Part shown: one piece after another, positions 8,065 to 18,425 of the stretch | Layout of the letters: every line of letters begins with the position of its first letter | Numbering within the stretch: position 1 is the first letter of the stretch | Assembly (NCBI GenBank): GCA_905182755.1 | Contig: CAJJCS010000002.1 | Location: 124,001 to 188,000 of the forward strand | DNA: 64,000 nucleotides | Direction of reading: 5' to 3' | Source: Aequorivita sp. HC6-5 | GTDB taxonomy: Bacteria > Bacteroidota > Bacteroidia > Flavobacteriales > Flavobacteriaceae | Translations under genes and position numbers: made by a program | Notes under the pieces: model-generated | Seen by the model: the letters and a program-made list of their open reading frames with translations, nothing else | What the model was told of the DNA's origin: nothing | Databases searched by the model: none

Positions 8065-11000
8065 ATGGCATCAAACAAGAAATACTGGAAAAGTGTTGAG
8101 GAGCTAGATGAAAACAGCACTATTGTTGAGGCATTACAACAAAATGAATTTGTTACGGATATTCCAACAGATGAATTTTTGGGTGATAAAGAAACCCTAG
8201 AGGCTTCATCAACTACGCGTCGTGATTTCTTAAAGTACGTTGGTTTTACAACTGCTGCAGCATCATTGGCAGCTTGTGAAGGACCCGTAATTAAATCAAT
8301 TCCTTACGTTGTTGCACCAGATGAGATCGTTCCAGGTGTAGCAAATTATTATGCAAGTACCATAGCAGATGGTTTTGATTTTGCAAACGTACTGGTTAAA
8401 ACTCGTGAAGGCCGTCCTATCAAAATAGAACGAAACGACTTATCTAACAACAGTGGTAGTGTAAACGCAAGAGTACATGCTTCTGTGTTGTCATTGTATG
8501 ATAACAATAGATTAAAAGCACCACAACTTGCTGGAAAAGATGTTTCTTGGACAGATTTTGATGCAGCTGTTGCAGGAAAACTAAACCAGATGCAGGGCAA
8601 AGATGTTGTTTTGTTAACTCAGACATTTGCGAGTCCATCTACTTCAAAATTAATTAAAGAATTTACTAGCAAATTCCCAAACGTACGTCATGTTGTGTAT
8701 GATACGGTTTCTTGCTCTGAAGCCTTAGATGCATTTCAGGCTGTTTACGGAACAAGAGCAATGGCAGATTATGACTTTAGCAAAGCTGAGGTGATTGTAT
8801 CTGTAGGTGCAGATTTCTTAGGAGATTGGCAAGGCGGAGGATATGATGCTGGTTACGCAAAAGGCCATGTGCCAACCAACGGTAAAATGTCTCGTCATGT
8901 TCAGTTTGAAGCTAACATGTCATTAACTGGAGCAAATGCAGATACTCGTGTGCCTGCAACTCCATCTCAACAATTACAAATTTTAAAGGCCCTTACTGGT
9001 GGTAGTTCCTCTGGTTTACCACAGGGTATTGCAACTGCAGTTGCCAGCGCAAAAGCTGAGTTAGCAGCAGCAGGAAATAAAGGTGTTATCGTTACAGGAT
9101 TACCAAGTGTAGCGGCACAAAAAATGGCCCTTGAAGCAAATGCAAATAGCGTAGTAATGGATGCTGTTTCTCCAAAAATGACAAGACAAGGTAGCGCAAA
9201 TCAAGTTATCGGTGTTATGCAGGGTGTTATTAGCGGAAGTATAAAAGGATTGATTACAGTGGGAGTTGATCCTGTGTATTCGTTGCCAAACAATGAGCAA
9301 TTTGCTGCAGGATATCAGAAATTAGAGATGTCTTTGGCATTTACAATGAAGAAAGACGCAACGGCATCTTTAGCACAAATGGTTGCTGCAACCCCTCATT
9401 ATCTAGAATCTTGGGGAGATGCACAAATCAAAAAAGGTTCTTTTAGTTTAACACAGCCTACCATTCGTCCTTTATTTGATACAAGACAGTTTCAAGATTG
9501 CTTATTGACCTGGACAGGAAATACTACAAAATATAACGATTATATTAAAGACACTTGGTCTGGAGTATTGGCAGGAACTTCCTGGAATAAGGCATTAGAA
9601 GCAGGTATTGTTACCTCTGCTACAAATGTATCAAACGAATCGCTTTCTACAGAAAAGACATCTGTTGATACTAGCAGCTCAAATGCAAGTTTAGACACTA
9701 GTTTAAAGCAAGGTGATTTAGAGCTTACATTGTATACAAAAACAAGTTTAGGTGATGGGCAACAGGCTAACAATCCTTGGTTACAAGAAATGCCGGATCC
9801 TATTACAAGAGCATCTTGGGACAACTATATAACTGTTTCAAAGGCAGATGCGGCTACCATGGGTCTAGTTAACGAGAATGTAGCCAATGGTGGTTTAAAT
9901 GGTAGTTATGTAAATGTTACTATGAATGGTGTTGTGATTCAAAACGTACCCGTTTTAATTCAGCCAGGACAAGCAAAAGGTTCTGTTGGTTTAGCACTTG
10001 GTTATGGAAAAACAGCCGCTATTCAACAAGAAATGCAAACAGGTGTAAATGCCTATGCATTATATAACGATTTCTCATCTGTACAACGTGTTTCTTTAGA
10101 GAAAGCAGCTGGAATGCATGAATTTGCATGTGTACAGTTGCACAACACGATGATGGGTAGAGATATTATTCGTGAGACAACATTAGAGATATTTAATACC
10201 ACCAAAGCAAATAGAGATGGTGAGTATGCTTGGAACCCAGTATTAAAGGTTTCTAGAGATCACGAAGAAATTCCAGTAACCTCTCCAGAGGCAGATTTAT
10301 GGACATCTTTTGATCGCTCTGTTGGGCATCATTTTAATTTGTCCATAGACTTAAACGCCTGTACGGGTTGCGGCGCTTGTGTAATTGCATGTCATGCAGA
10401 AAACAATGTTCCAGTAGTAGGTAAGCAAGAAATGCGAAAGAGTCGTGATATGCACTGGTTGCGTATCGATAGATATTACTCATCAGAAGAAAGTTTTGAT
10501 GGAGATGAGTCTAAGAAAATAAACATGTCTGGCCTGGGTGAATCACTATCTCAATTTGCAGAATTGGAAGATCCATCTGCAAACCCACAGGTAGCATTTC
10601 AGCCGGTTATGTGTCAACACTGTAATCATGCTCCATGTGAGACTGTTTGTCCAGTAGCGGCAACCACTCATAGTAGACAAGGTCAAAACCACATGGCGTA
10701 TAACCGTTGTGTAGGTACAAGATACTGTGCAAACAACTGTCCTTATAAAGTACGTCGTTTTAACTGGTTCTTGTACAATGAGAATGATGAGTTTGACTAC
10801 CACATGAATAATGATTTAGGAAGAATGGTCCTTAACCCAGATGTGAATGTTCGTTCTAGAGGGGTTATGGAAAAATGTTCTATGTGTATTCAGCAAACAC
10901 AATTATCAATTCTTAAGGCAAAACGTGATGGGCGTGCCGTGAAAGATTCAGAATTCCAGACAGCATGTTCTTCAGCTTGTGAAAGTGGAGCTATGGTATT

Positions 11001-11137
11001 TGGAGACATCAATGATCACGATAGTGAAGTTTATAAAGAGAAAAAGAGATAAGCGAATGTATCACTTATTAGAAGCCGTTGGAACACAACCTAACGTATT
11101 CTATCAGACAAAGGTGAGAAATTCAAAAAAAGCGTAA
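8065..11137 (+). CDS. actB: Alternative complex III iron-sulfur subunit ActB (frameshift near the 3' end)
   Basis: Large periplasmic subunit of alternative complex III. Residues 52-57 are RRDFLK of a Tat signal, followed by a lipobox with Cys71, indicating a Tat-exported lipoprotein. A molybdopterin-oxidoreductase-like domain without visible cofactor ligands (about 80-720) precedes a ferredoxin-type domain. Cysteine clusters there are CTGCGACVIAC (766-776), CQHCNHAPCETVCP, CVGTRYCANNCP and CSMC...CSSAC. The uninterrupted frame stops at 11052, but an extra G at 11046 is evident: in the next frame the typical ActB tail follows (MYHLLEAVGTQPNVFYQTK) to TAA at 11135-11137. The repaired protein has about 1,020 residues. 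Confidence 0.9.
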
Positions 11138-11162
11138 CTAACTAAGAAATAGTATATAAAAT

Positions 11163-12881
11163 ATGGCGTCGCATTACGAAGCACCTATTAGAAGACCCTT
11201 AGTTATAGGAGATAAGAACTACCACGATGTTACCATCGATGTAGCCGCTCCTGTTGAAGGTAAAGCCAACAAATCATGGTGGATTGTATTCACTATTGCT
11301 CTTGTTGCATTTGGATGGGGATTAGGTTGTATTATTTACACCGTATCTACCGGTATTGGAGTTTGGGGATTAAACAAGACCGTAGGTTGGGCTTGGGATA
11401 TTACCAATTTTGTATGGTGGGTAGGTATTGGTCACGCAGGAACTTTGATTTCTGCAGTACTGTTACTTTTCCGGCAGAAGTGGAGAATGGCAATTAACCG
11501 CTCAGCAGAGGCGATGACTATCTTCTCTGTAATACAAGCAGGTTTGTTCCCAATTATACACATGGGACGTCCCTGGCTGGCATACTGGGTACTGCCAATT
11601 CCAAATCAATTTGGGTCTTTGTGGGTAAACTTTAACTCTCCTTTGTTGTGGGATGTATTTGCAATTTCTACATATCTTTCTGTATCACTGGTTTTCTGGT
11701 GGACAGGACTCTTACCAGATTTTGCCATGATTCGTGATAGAGCAGTAACTCCTTTTACAAAAAAGATTTACGGCATTCTTTCTTTTGGTTGGAGTGGACG
11801 TGCAAAAGACTGGCAACGCTTTGAAGAGGTATCTCTAGTATTGGCAGGTTTGGCTACACCACTTGTACTTTCTGTACACACCATTGTATCTTTTGATTTT
11901 GCTACCTCTGTTATACCTGGATGGCATACTACTATTTTCCCTCCATATTTTGTAGCTGGAGCAATTTTCTCTGGTTTTGCAATGGTAAACACACTTTTGA
12001 TCATCATGAGAAAGGTGTCTAAACTAGAAGATTACATTACCATTCAGCACATTGAACTTATGAATATTGTTATCATGCTTACAGGTTCTATTGTTGGTGT
12101 TGCATACATCACAGAGCTGTTTATTGCATGGTACTCTGGAGTAGAGTACGAACAGTATGCGTTTTTAAATAGAGCTACTGGACCCTACTGGTGGGCCTAT
12201 TGGGCAATGATGTCATGTAATGTTTTCTCTCCACAATTTATGTGGTTTAAAAAATTACGCACAAGTATTATGTTCTCCTTCTTTATCTCTATTGTAGTAA
12301 ACATAGGAATGTGGTTTGAGCGTTTTGTAATTATTGTTACCTCATTGCATCGTGATTACTTGCCATCTTCTTGGACCATGTTCTCACCAACTTTTGTTGA
12401 TATAGGTATTTTTATAGGAACCATAGGATTTTTCTTTGTGTTGTTCTTACTATACGCTAGAACCTTCCCTGTAATTGCTCAGGCAGAGGTGAAATCTATC
12501 CTAAAGAGTTCTGGGTCAAAATTCAAATCCTTACGTGAAAAGCATGGAGATGATGTAAAACACTATGATGTTGTAACACCTGGTGCAACCCCAGTAAAAT
12601 CATCAAAAAGTGGCTATGATCAAGGTAAGTTAAAGACCTTGCTAGCTTCACTAGGAAGTTTTGACACAGCTACTCAAAGCCCTGATGATCTTAAGAAAAT
12701 TACAGGTGTTGGCCCAGTATTACAAAAGAAATTAAATGCTATGGGATTATTTACTTTTCAGCAGATAAGTAAAATGACCAATCAAGAGTATGATTTATTC
12801 GATGAAATTTTAGGCGAGTTACCAGGAAGAGCAAAGCGCGATGACTGGGCAGGACAAGCTTCTAAACTTAAAAACAACTAG
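11163..12881 (+). CDS. actC: Alternative complex III membrane subunit ActC (NrfD/PsrC family) with a C-terminal helix-hairpin-helix domain
   Basis: Integral membrane, quinol-binding-type subunit of the NrfD/PsrC family with about ten transmembrane helices over residues 35-450, for example WWIVFTIALVAFGWGLGCI near the start. At 572 residues it is roughly 100 longer than the membrane core needs. The extra part is a soluble linker followed by residues 506-568, SPDDLKKITGVGPVLQKKL to RDDWAGQA. This is the helix-hairpin-helix module found appended to several respiratory and ribosomal proteins. The reading frame is continuous, so this appears to be a true fusion. actD starts 2 bases after the stop. 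Confidence 0.9.
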   Translation: MASHYEAPIRRPLVIGDKNYHDVTIDVAAPVEGKANKSWWIVFTIALVAFGWGLGCIIYTVSTGIGVWGLNKTVGWAWDITNFVWWVGIGHAGTLISAVLLLFRQKWRMAINRSAEAMTIFSVIQAGLFPIIHMGRPWLAYWVLPIPNQFGSLWVNFNSPLLWDVFAISTYLSVSLVFWWTGLLPDFAMIRDRAVTPFTKKIYGILSFGWSGRAKDWQRFEEVSLVLAGLATPLVLSVHTIVSFDFATSVIPGWHTTIFPPYFVAGAIFSGFAMVNTLLIIMRKVSKLEDYITIQHIELMNIVIMLTGSIVGVAYITELFIAWYSGVEYEQYAFLNRATGPYWWAYWAMMSCNVFSPQFMWFKKLRTSIMFSFFISIVVNIGMWFERFVIIVTSLHRDYLPSSWTMFSPTFVDIGIFIGTIGFFFVLFLLYARTFPVIAQAEVKSILKSSGSKFKSLREKHGDDVKHYDVVTPGATPVKSSKSGYDQGKLKTLLASLGSFDTATQSPDDLKKITGVGPVLQKKLNAMGLFTFQQISKMTNQEYDLFDEILGELPGRAKRDDWAGQASKLKNN

Positions 12882-12882
12882 T

Positions 12883-13419
12883 ATGGCTTCCAAAGTGATA
12901 CATGCAATTTATAATGATGATGATATTTTAATGCATGCGGTTAAACAAACGCGCGCAGCTCACTATCATATCGAAGAAGTCTACACACCTTTTCCGGTGC
13001 ATGGGCTAGATAAAGTAATGGGTCTTGAGCCTACACGTATTGCCATTACGGCTTTTATGTACGGTATTGTAGGACTTGCAGTTGCAATTACAATGATGAA
13101 TTTCATTATGATTGAAGATTGGCCTCAAGATATTGGTGGTAAGCCAAGTTTTACCTACATCGAAAACATGCCTGCTTTTGTGCCAATTATGTTTGAAATG
13201 ACTGTCTTTTTCGCAGCCCACTTAATGGTAATTACTTTTTATATGAGAAGTAAACTATGGCCATTCAAAAAAGCAGAAAATCCTGATGTAAGAACAACAG
13301 ACGACCATTTTTTAATGGCTGTTGATACTGCACATCATGATATAGACAAAATGTCTAAGTTCTTGCAAGATACAGGAGCTGTTGAAATTAGTATAGTAGA
13401 ATCTGATGATGATCATTAA
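12883..13419 (+). CDS. actD: Alternative complex III subunit ActD (DUF3341)
   Basis: A 178-residue membrane subunit of alternative complex III, matching the DUF3341 family. After a soluble N-terminal part there are two transmembrane helices (about 48-72 and 95-118), flanked by EDWPQDIGGKPSFTYIENMPAFVPIMFE, a segment typical of ActD. The ATG at 12883 (MASKVIHAIYND) follows the actC stop by one base and is preferred over an in-frame ATG at 12841 inside actC. It probably scaffolds the ActC and ActF membrane subunits. Confidence 0.9.
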   Translation: MASKVIHAIYNDDDILMHAVKQTRAAHYHIEEVYTPFPVHGLDKVMGLEPTRIAITAFMYGIVGLAVAITMMNFIMIEDWPQDIGGKPSFTYIENMPAFVPIMFEMTVFFAAHLMVITFYMRSKLWPFKKAENPDVRTTDDHFLMAVDTAHHDIDKMSKFLQDTGAVEISIVESDDDH

Positions 13420-13420
13420 T

Positions 13421-14035
13421 ATGAAAAAGATACTCCATATAAGTATTGCTTTAATAGCATTGATAGTATTGGTTTCTTGCGGAGGCGATACCAAGCCCAG
13501 CTACCAATATATGCCAAACATGTATGAGCCTGTAGGATATGAAACCTATGGTGAGTACGAAGTTTTCCCTGGAGGGCAAGAAGCAATGTTACCAGTTTTG
13601 GGAACCGTACCAAGAGGATACGCTCCCTATGATTATCCAGACACAACAAAAGGCTCAGATGCTGCCAAAAAAGATTTGAAAAACCCATTAGAGGTTACTC
13701 AAAAAAACTTGGACGCAGGTAAAGAATTATATACCATATTCTGTGCTGTTTGTCATGGAGACAAAGGGGATGGAAACGGTATTTTAATGCAGCGTGAAAA
13801 AATATTAGGGATTCCTAGTTATGCTGCACCTGGAAGATTAATCACCCAAGGTGGTGTGTATCATGTACAGATGTATGGCTTAAACTCTATGGGATCTTAT
13901 GCATCTCAGACCAATGAGTTAGAACGTTGGCAAATTACCCAGCATGTGATGAACTTAAAAGCAACATTAGAAGGGACACCATTGGTTGTTCCAGAACTTG
14001 AAGAAGTTGCTGGCTCTAATCAATCAAATGATTAA
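13421..14035 (+). CDS. actE: Alternative complex III monohaem cytochrome c lipoprotein ActE
   Basis: A 204-residue c-type cytochrome exported as a lipoprotein: hydrophobic signal with lipobox LVSC (Cys20). The haem site is CAVCH at residues 108-112, and the later MYGLNSMGSY supplies a likely Met axial ligand. In alternative complex III this subunit passes electrons from the multihaem subunit towards the oxidase. The ATG at 13421, one base after the actD stop, begins a normal signal sequence; upstream codons from 13406 belong to actD. Confidence 0.9.
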   Translation: MKKILHISIALIALIVLVSCGGDTKPSYQYMPNMYEPVGYETYGEYEVFPGGQEAMLPVLGTVPRGYAPYDYPDTTKGSDAAKKDLKNPLEVTQKNLDAGKELYTIFCAVCHGDKGDGNGILMQREKILGIPSYAAPGRLITQGGVYHVQMYGLNSMGSYASQTNELERWQITQHVMNLKATLEGTPLVVPELEEVAGSNQSND

Positions 14036-14074
14036 CAAAAACATTAAACAAAAGAACAATAGAATAGCTTAGAT

Positions 14075-15421
14075 ATGAATTATACGCTACCTAATAAACT
14101 TAAATTATTTGCTATCATATTGATGGTGCTTGGTGCTGTTGGTATTGGTGCAGGTTTTTTGTCTGCTCCAGGATCTACTGCAGAGGTAAAACAAATGATG
14201 GCGGCACATGGTGATGATCACGGTGAGGCCTCTAACGAGAGTCACGACACAATCAAAGACAGCCATGGTGATGCTGCTCATGGAGCCTCTCATGACGCTG
14301 CAGACGAGCAGAAACACCTAGAGCATACCTTACATCAACTACAAAACAGACCTTGGTCTGCCTTGTATGTTGCTTGTTTCTTTTTCTTTATGATTGCACT
14401 TGGAGCCTTGGCTTTTTATGCAGTAAATTTTGCTGCTCAGGCCGGTTGGTCTCCAGTACTTTTTAGAGTAATGGAAGCTGTTACTGCCTACCTAGTACCT
14501 GGAGGAATCATTATGTTTGTTTTGTTAGGTTTATCAGGATTCCATATCAACCATCTATTTGTATGGGCAGATCCAGAAGTTGTAGCTCATGATAAATTAC
14601 TTCAAGGTAAAGCTAGCTGGCTCAATGGAACATGGATGCTTATAAGAGCGGCTATATTTTTAGGTGGTTGGATTACTTACCGTCACTTTGCAGTTAAGTT
14701 TTCTCGTGCAGGTGATACCGCAAAAGAAAATGACTACAGTAACTTTAAAAAGACCTTCAGAATTTCAGCTGGGTTCTTAGTATTCTTTTTATACACCGAG
14801 TCTATGATGTCTTGGGATTGGATTATGAGCTTTGACCCACACTGGTTCTCAACCTTATTTGGTTGGTATGTTCTTGCTGGAATGATGGTGTGTGCTATCA
14901 CAACAATTGCTTTAATTACAATATTTTTAAAATCTCAAGGATATCTTGAAATAGTAAATGACAGTCACATCCATGATTTGGCTAAGTTTATGTTTGGCTT
15001 TAGTATTTTCTGGACCTACTTATGGTTCTCTCAATTTATGTTGATTTGGTACGCAAACATACCTGAAGAGGTTACCTATTTCATGACGCGTATTGAAGAT
15101 TTTAACCTGCCATTCTTTGGTATGTTGGCGATGAACTTTTTATTCCCGCTGTTGCTGTTAATGAACAGTGATTACAAACGTGTTAACTGGTTTGTGGTAC
15201 TAACAGGTATTGTAATACTTGTAGGACATTATATAGATATTTTTGTGATGGTTATGCCTGGAACAGTTGGAAAAAGCTGGTTTATAGGAATACCAGAAAT
15301 AGGGTCTATGTTGTTCTTCCTAGGTCTTTTTATTCTTGTTGTTTTTACAGCATTAACAAAAGCGCCTTTAGTGTTGAAAAACAACCCTTTCATGAAAGAA
15401 AGTAAAAATTATCATTATTAA
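14075..15421 (+). CDS. actF: Alternative complex III membrane subunit ActF
   Basis: A 448-residue polytopic NrfD-like subunit pairing with ActC in alternative complex III. The first helix (about 10-30) is followed by a soluble loop (about 42-92) very rich in His, Asp and Ala, with nine histidines. The core of about nine further helices follows, with FHINHLFVWADP and ESMMSWDWIMSFDPHWFSTLFGWYVL, characteristic of ActF. The His-rich loop is unusual and could bind metal; this is inference. coxB starts 22 bases downstream. Confidence 0.9.
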   Translation: MNYTLPNKLKLFAIILMVLGAVGIGAGFLSAPGSTAEVKQMMAAHGDDHGEASNESHDTIKDSHGDAAHGASHDAADEQKHLEHTLHQLQNRPWSALYVACFFFFMIALGALAFYAVNFAAQAGWSPVLFRVMEAVTAYLVPGGIIMFVLLGLSGFHINHLFVWADPEVVAHDKLLQGKASWLNGTWMLIRAAIFLGGWITYRHFAVKFSRAGDTAKENDYSNFKKTFRISAGFLVFFLYTESMMSWDWIMSFDPHWFSTLFGWYVLAGMMVCAITTIALITIFLKSQGYLEIVNDSHIHDLAKFMFGFSIFWTYLWFSQFMLIWYANIPEEVTYFMTRIEDFNLPFFGMLAMNFLFPLLLLMNSDYKRVNWFVVLTGIVILVGHYIDIFVMVMPGTVGKSWFIGIPEIGSMLFFLGLFILVVFTALTKAPLVLKNNPFMKESKNYHY

Positions 15422-15442
15422 TTATTTAGAAGACCAATAACG

Positions 15443-16510
15443 ATGACCGCATTTTTAATTGTATTAGTAATTATTCTCTTCGGAATCACTGTATTACAGA
15501 TGGGTAAGATTTTTGGAATGTCAAAAACCCCGGAACAGTTAGGTGAATCTTCAGAGATTGCTTCAGACAAAGACAACAATATCAACGGATGGTTGATGCT
15601 AATGTTTGTGTTTGTTACCTATGCTATATTAATTGTTTCATTCTGGAAATGGGGAGAGGTTTTATTACCTAAAGCTGCTTCAGAGCATGGACAAGGAATT
15701 GACGATTTATGGTTAATTTCTATGGTACTTATTTTCTTTGTAGGGTTTATTACACTTTGGTTGTTAAGCTATTTTGCTTTCAAATACAGAGGAAATAAAA
15801 ACAGGCGCGCTTTATATTTTGCAGACAATGATAAGTTAGAGTTTATCTGGACCGTAATTCCTGTAATTGTTTTAGCAGGACTTATTATCTATGGTCTATT
15901 TACCTGGACAGACATCATGAATGTTAGTGAAGATGATGATCCAATGATTGTTGAGTTGTATGCATATCAGTTTGATTGGAGAGCTCGTTACAGTGGTGAA
16001 GATAACACACTTGGAGAGGCCAATGTACGTTTAATTGAAGGAGCAAACCAATTGGGTGTAGACACCTCAGATCCTAACGCACAGGATGATGTTGTTGTTA
16101 ATGAACTTCACTTACCCCTGGGTAGAAAAATATTATTTAAAATGCGTTCTCAGGATGTACTTCACTCTGCGTATATGCCACACTTTAGAGCTCAAATGAA
16201 TTGTGTTCCTGGTATGATTACACAATTTGCATTTACGCCCTCTGTAACCACAGAGCAAATGAGATTGGATGAAGAGGTTATGGGTAAAGTAAGCAGAATT
16301 AATACCATTCGAAGAAAAAATTCTTTAGAACTAATGGCTAAAGGCGAAGAAGCATTAGAGCCTTACGAGTTTGATTACCTATTGCTTTGCAACAAGATTT
16401 GTGGTACCAATCACTACAACATGCAAATGAAAATTATTGTTGAAACTCAAGAGGAGTATGACGCTTGGATTGCACAACAAGCAACTATTGCTACATCCCT
16501 AAATAAATAA
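15443..16510 (+). CDS. coxB: Cytochrome c oxidase subunit II
   Basis: CuA-bearing subunit of the terminal heme-copper oxidase; it takes electrons from cytochrome c and passes them to heme a. Of 355 residues, the N-terminal third holds three hydrophobic segments, of which the last two (about 90-115 and 130-152) are the usual helical hairpin. The soluble cupredoxin domain follows. The CuA centre is complete: C316, C320, H324 and M327 in CNKICGTNHYNM, with the earlier DVLHSAYMPHF supplying the other His. It is co-transcribed with actA-F, consistent with an alternative complex III-oxidase supercomplex. Confidence 0.95.
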   Translation: MTAFLIVLVIILFGITVLQMGKIFGMSKTPEQLGESSEIASDKDNNINGWLMLMFVFVTYAILIVSFWKWGEVLLPKAASEHGQGIDDLWLISMVLIFFVGFITLWLLSYFAFKYRGNKNRRALYFADNDKLEFIWTVIPVIVLAGLIIYGLFTWTDIMNVSEDDDPMIVELYAYQFDWRARYSGEDNTLGEANVRLIEGANQLGVDTSDPNAQDDVVVNELHLPLGRKILFKMRSQDVLHSAYMPHFRAQMNCVPGMITQFAFTPSVTTEQMRLDEEVMGKVSRINTIRRKNSLELMAKGEEALEPYEFDYLLLCNKICGTNHYNMQMKIIVETQEEYDAWIAQQATIATSLNK

Positions 16511-16526
16511 AAAAACGAGCTAAGAT

Positions 16527-18344
16527 ATGTCAGCACACGCAGAAGAACACGCAGTAGATGATCACGGGCATCATCATAAAGAGACATTTGTAACTAAATA
16601 TATTTTTAGTACAGACCATAAAATGATTTCTAAGCAATACCTTATAACAGGTTTGTTTATGGGTATTATTGGTATTGCGATGTCTATTTTGATGAGAATG
16701 CAGCTTGCTTGGCCAGAAGAGCCATTTGTAATATTCGAAATGTTACTAGGTAAATGGGCAGAAGGTGGCGTTATGGACCCAAGTGTATATCTTGCACTGG
16801 TTACCATTCACGGAACTATCATGGTCTTCTTTGTATTAACCGCTGGTCTTAGTGGTACTTTTAGTAACCTACTTATTCCATTGCAAATTGGCGCAAGAGA
16901 TATGGCATCAGGATTCCTAAACATGGTTTCTTATTGGTTGTTTTTCTTATCAAGTTTAATCATGGTTATGTCATTATTTGTTGAAGCAGGACCTGCTTCT
17001 GCAGGTTGGACTATATACCCGCCACTTAGTGCGTTGCCTCAGGCAATTCCTGGTTCTGGTGCTGGTATGACTCTGTGGCTAGTCTCTATGGCAATATTCA
17101 TTGCATCTTCTTTGTTGGGGTCTTTAAATTATGTGGTAACGGTTATAAACTTAAGAACAAAAGGAATGCGTATGACGCGTCTTCCTCTTACTATATGGGC
17201 TTTCTTTGTAACAGCTATTATTGGTATTGTATCTTTCCCTGTACTTTTATCTGCAGCGCTTATGCTTATTATGGATAGAAGTTTTGGTACTTCTTTCTTC
17301 TTGTCAGACATTTTTATTGCCGGAGAGGTATTGCATAACCAAGGAGGGTCACCAGTATTATTTGAACACTTATTTTGGTTCTTAGGTCACCCTGAGGTGT
17401 ATATTGTTATACTACCTGCCATGGGTATGGTTTCAGAAATATTAGCTACAAATTCTCGTAAGCCAGTGTTTGGTTACAGAGCCATGGTTGCTTCAATTCT
17501 AGCCATTGCGTTTCTATCAACCATTGTATGGGGTCACCATATGTTTATCTCTGGTATGAATCCATTTTTAGGATCTGTATTTACTTTTACAACTCTACTA
17601 ATTGCCATTCCATCTGCGGTAAAATCTTTTAACTGGATTACAACTCTCTGGAGGGGGAACTTGCAGATGAATCCTGCCATGTTGTTTTCTATTGGTTTTG
17701 TGTCAACATTTATCACTGGAGGATTAACAGGTATAATCTTAGGAGATAGTGCACTAGATATTAATGTTCATGATACGTATTTTGTAGTGGCTCACTTTCA
17801 CCTAGTGATGGGTATATCTGCATTGTATGGTTTATTTGCTGGTGTATACCACTGGTTCCCAAAAATGTTTGAGGGACGCATGCTAAACAAAAACTTAGGC
17901 TTTGTTCATTTCTGGATTACTGTTATTGGCGCATACGGAGTATTCTTCCCAATGCACTTTATAGGTATGGCAGGACTACCTAGACGTTACTATACAAACA
18001 CTGCTTTTCCATATTTTGATGATCTAGCAGATGTAAATGTTGTGATAACCATTTTTGCTATTATAACTGCAGGAGCACAACTAGTGTTTTTATACAACTT
18101 CATTCACTCTATGTATTATGGAAAGAAAGGGCCTAAAAACCCATGGAATTCTACAACACTAGAATGGACCGCTGAGGTAAAACACATTCATGGTAACTGG
18201 GATGGTCCTCTTCCAGAGGTACATCGTTGGGCTTATGATTATAGTAAGCCAAATAGCGATGATACAGATTACATGATTCCTGGTCAAGATTTTATACCAC
18301 AAGATGTACCAATGATGGAAAACGAAGAAGAGTTGCATCATTAA
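16527..18344 (+). CDS. coxA: Cytochrome c oxidase subunit I (aa3-type)
   Basis: Catalytic, proton-pumping subunit of the oxidase, 605 residues with about twelve transmembrane helices. All metal ligands are visible: H95 and H425 for low-spin heme a, H288 (with cross-linked Y292 in GHPEVY), H337 and H338 for CuB, and H423 for heme a3. The HPEVY tyrosine marks it as an A-family oxidase. The first twenty residues are strikingly His-rich (six His). It is the last gene of the act-cox operon, followed by a strong terminator; subunits III and IV are 18 kb away. Confidence 0.97.
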   Translation: MSAHAEEHAVDDHGHHHKETFVTKYIFSTDHKMISKQYLITGLFMGIIGIAMSILMRMQLAWPEEPFVIFEMLLGKWAEGGVMDPSVYLALVTIHGTIMVFFVLTAGLSGTFSNLLIPLQIGARDMASGFLNMVSYWLFFLSSLIMVMSLFVEAGPASAGWTIYPPLSALPQAIPGSGAGMTLWLVSMAIFIASSLLGSLNYVVTVINLRTKGMRMTRLPLTIWAFFVTAIIGIVSFPVLLSAALMLIMDRSFGTSFFLSDIFIAGEVLHNQGGSPVLFEHLFWFLGHPEVYIVILPAMGMVSEILATNSRKPVFGYRAMVASILAIAFLSTIVWGHHMFISGMNPFLGSVFTFTTLLIAIPSAVKSFNWITTLWRGNLQMNPAMLFSIGFVSTFITGGLTGIILGDSALDINVHDTYFVVAHFHLVMGISALYGLFAGVYHWFPKMFEGRMLNKNLGFVHFWITVIGAYGVFFPMHFIGMAGLPRRYYTNTAFPYFDDLADVNVVITIFAIITAGAQLVFLYNFIHSMYYGKKGPKNPWNSTTLEWTAEVKHIHGNWDGPLPEVHRWAYDYSKPNSDDTDYMIPGQDFIPQDVPMMENEEELHH

Positions 18345-18356
18345 ATAATAGACTAT

Positions 18357-18393
18357 AAAAAAAGCCCTTTCTGTTTAGAAAGGGCTTTTTTTT
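18357..18393. terminator. Terminator after coxA
   Basis: A-rich sequence, then AGCCCTTTCT (18363-18372), loop GTTT, AGAAAGGGCT (18377-18386) and T7. It is symmetric enough to serve coxA and the convergent ppc. Confidence 0.92.
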
Positions 18394-18425
18394 GGACTAT
18401 AAAGATGTTAAAACCTTTACGGGCC

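Noticed and set aside
8305..10220. Active molybdopterin enzyme within ActB
   Set aside because: The domain has the fold-like pattern but no visible molybdenum or N-terminal cluster ligands, as expected for ActB.
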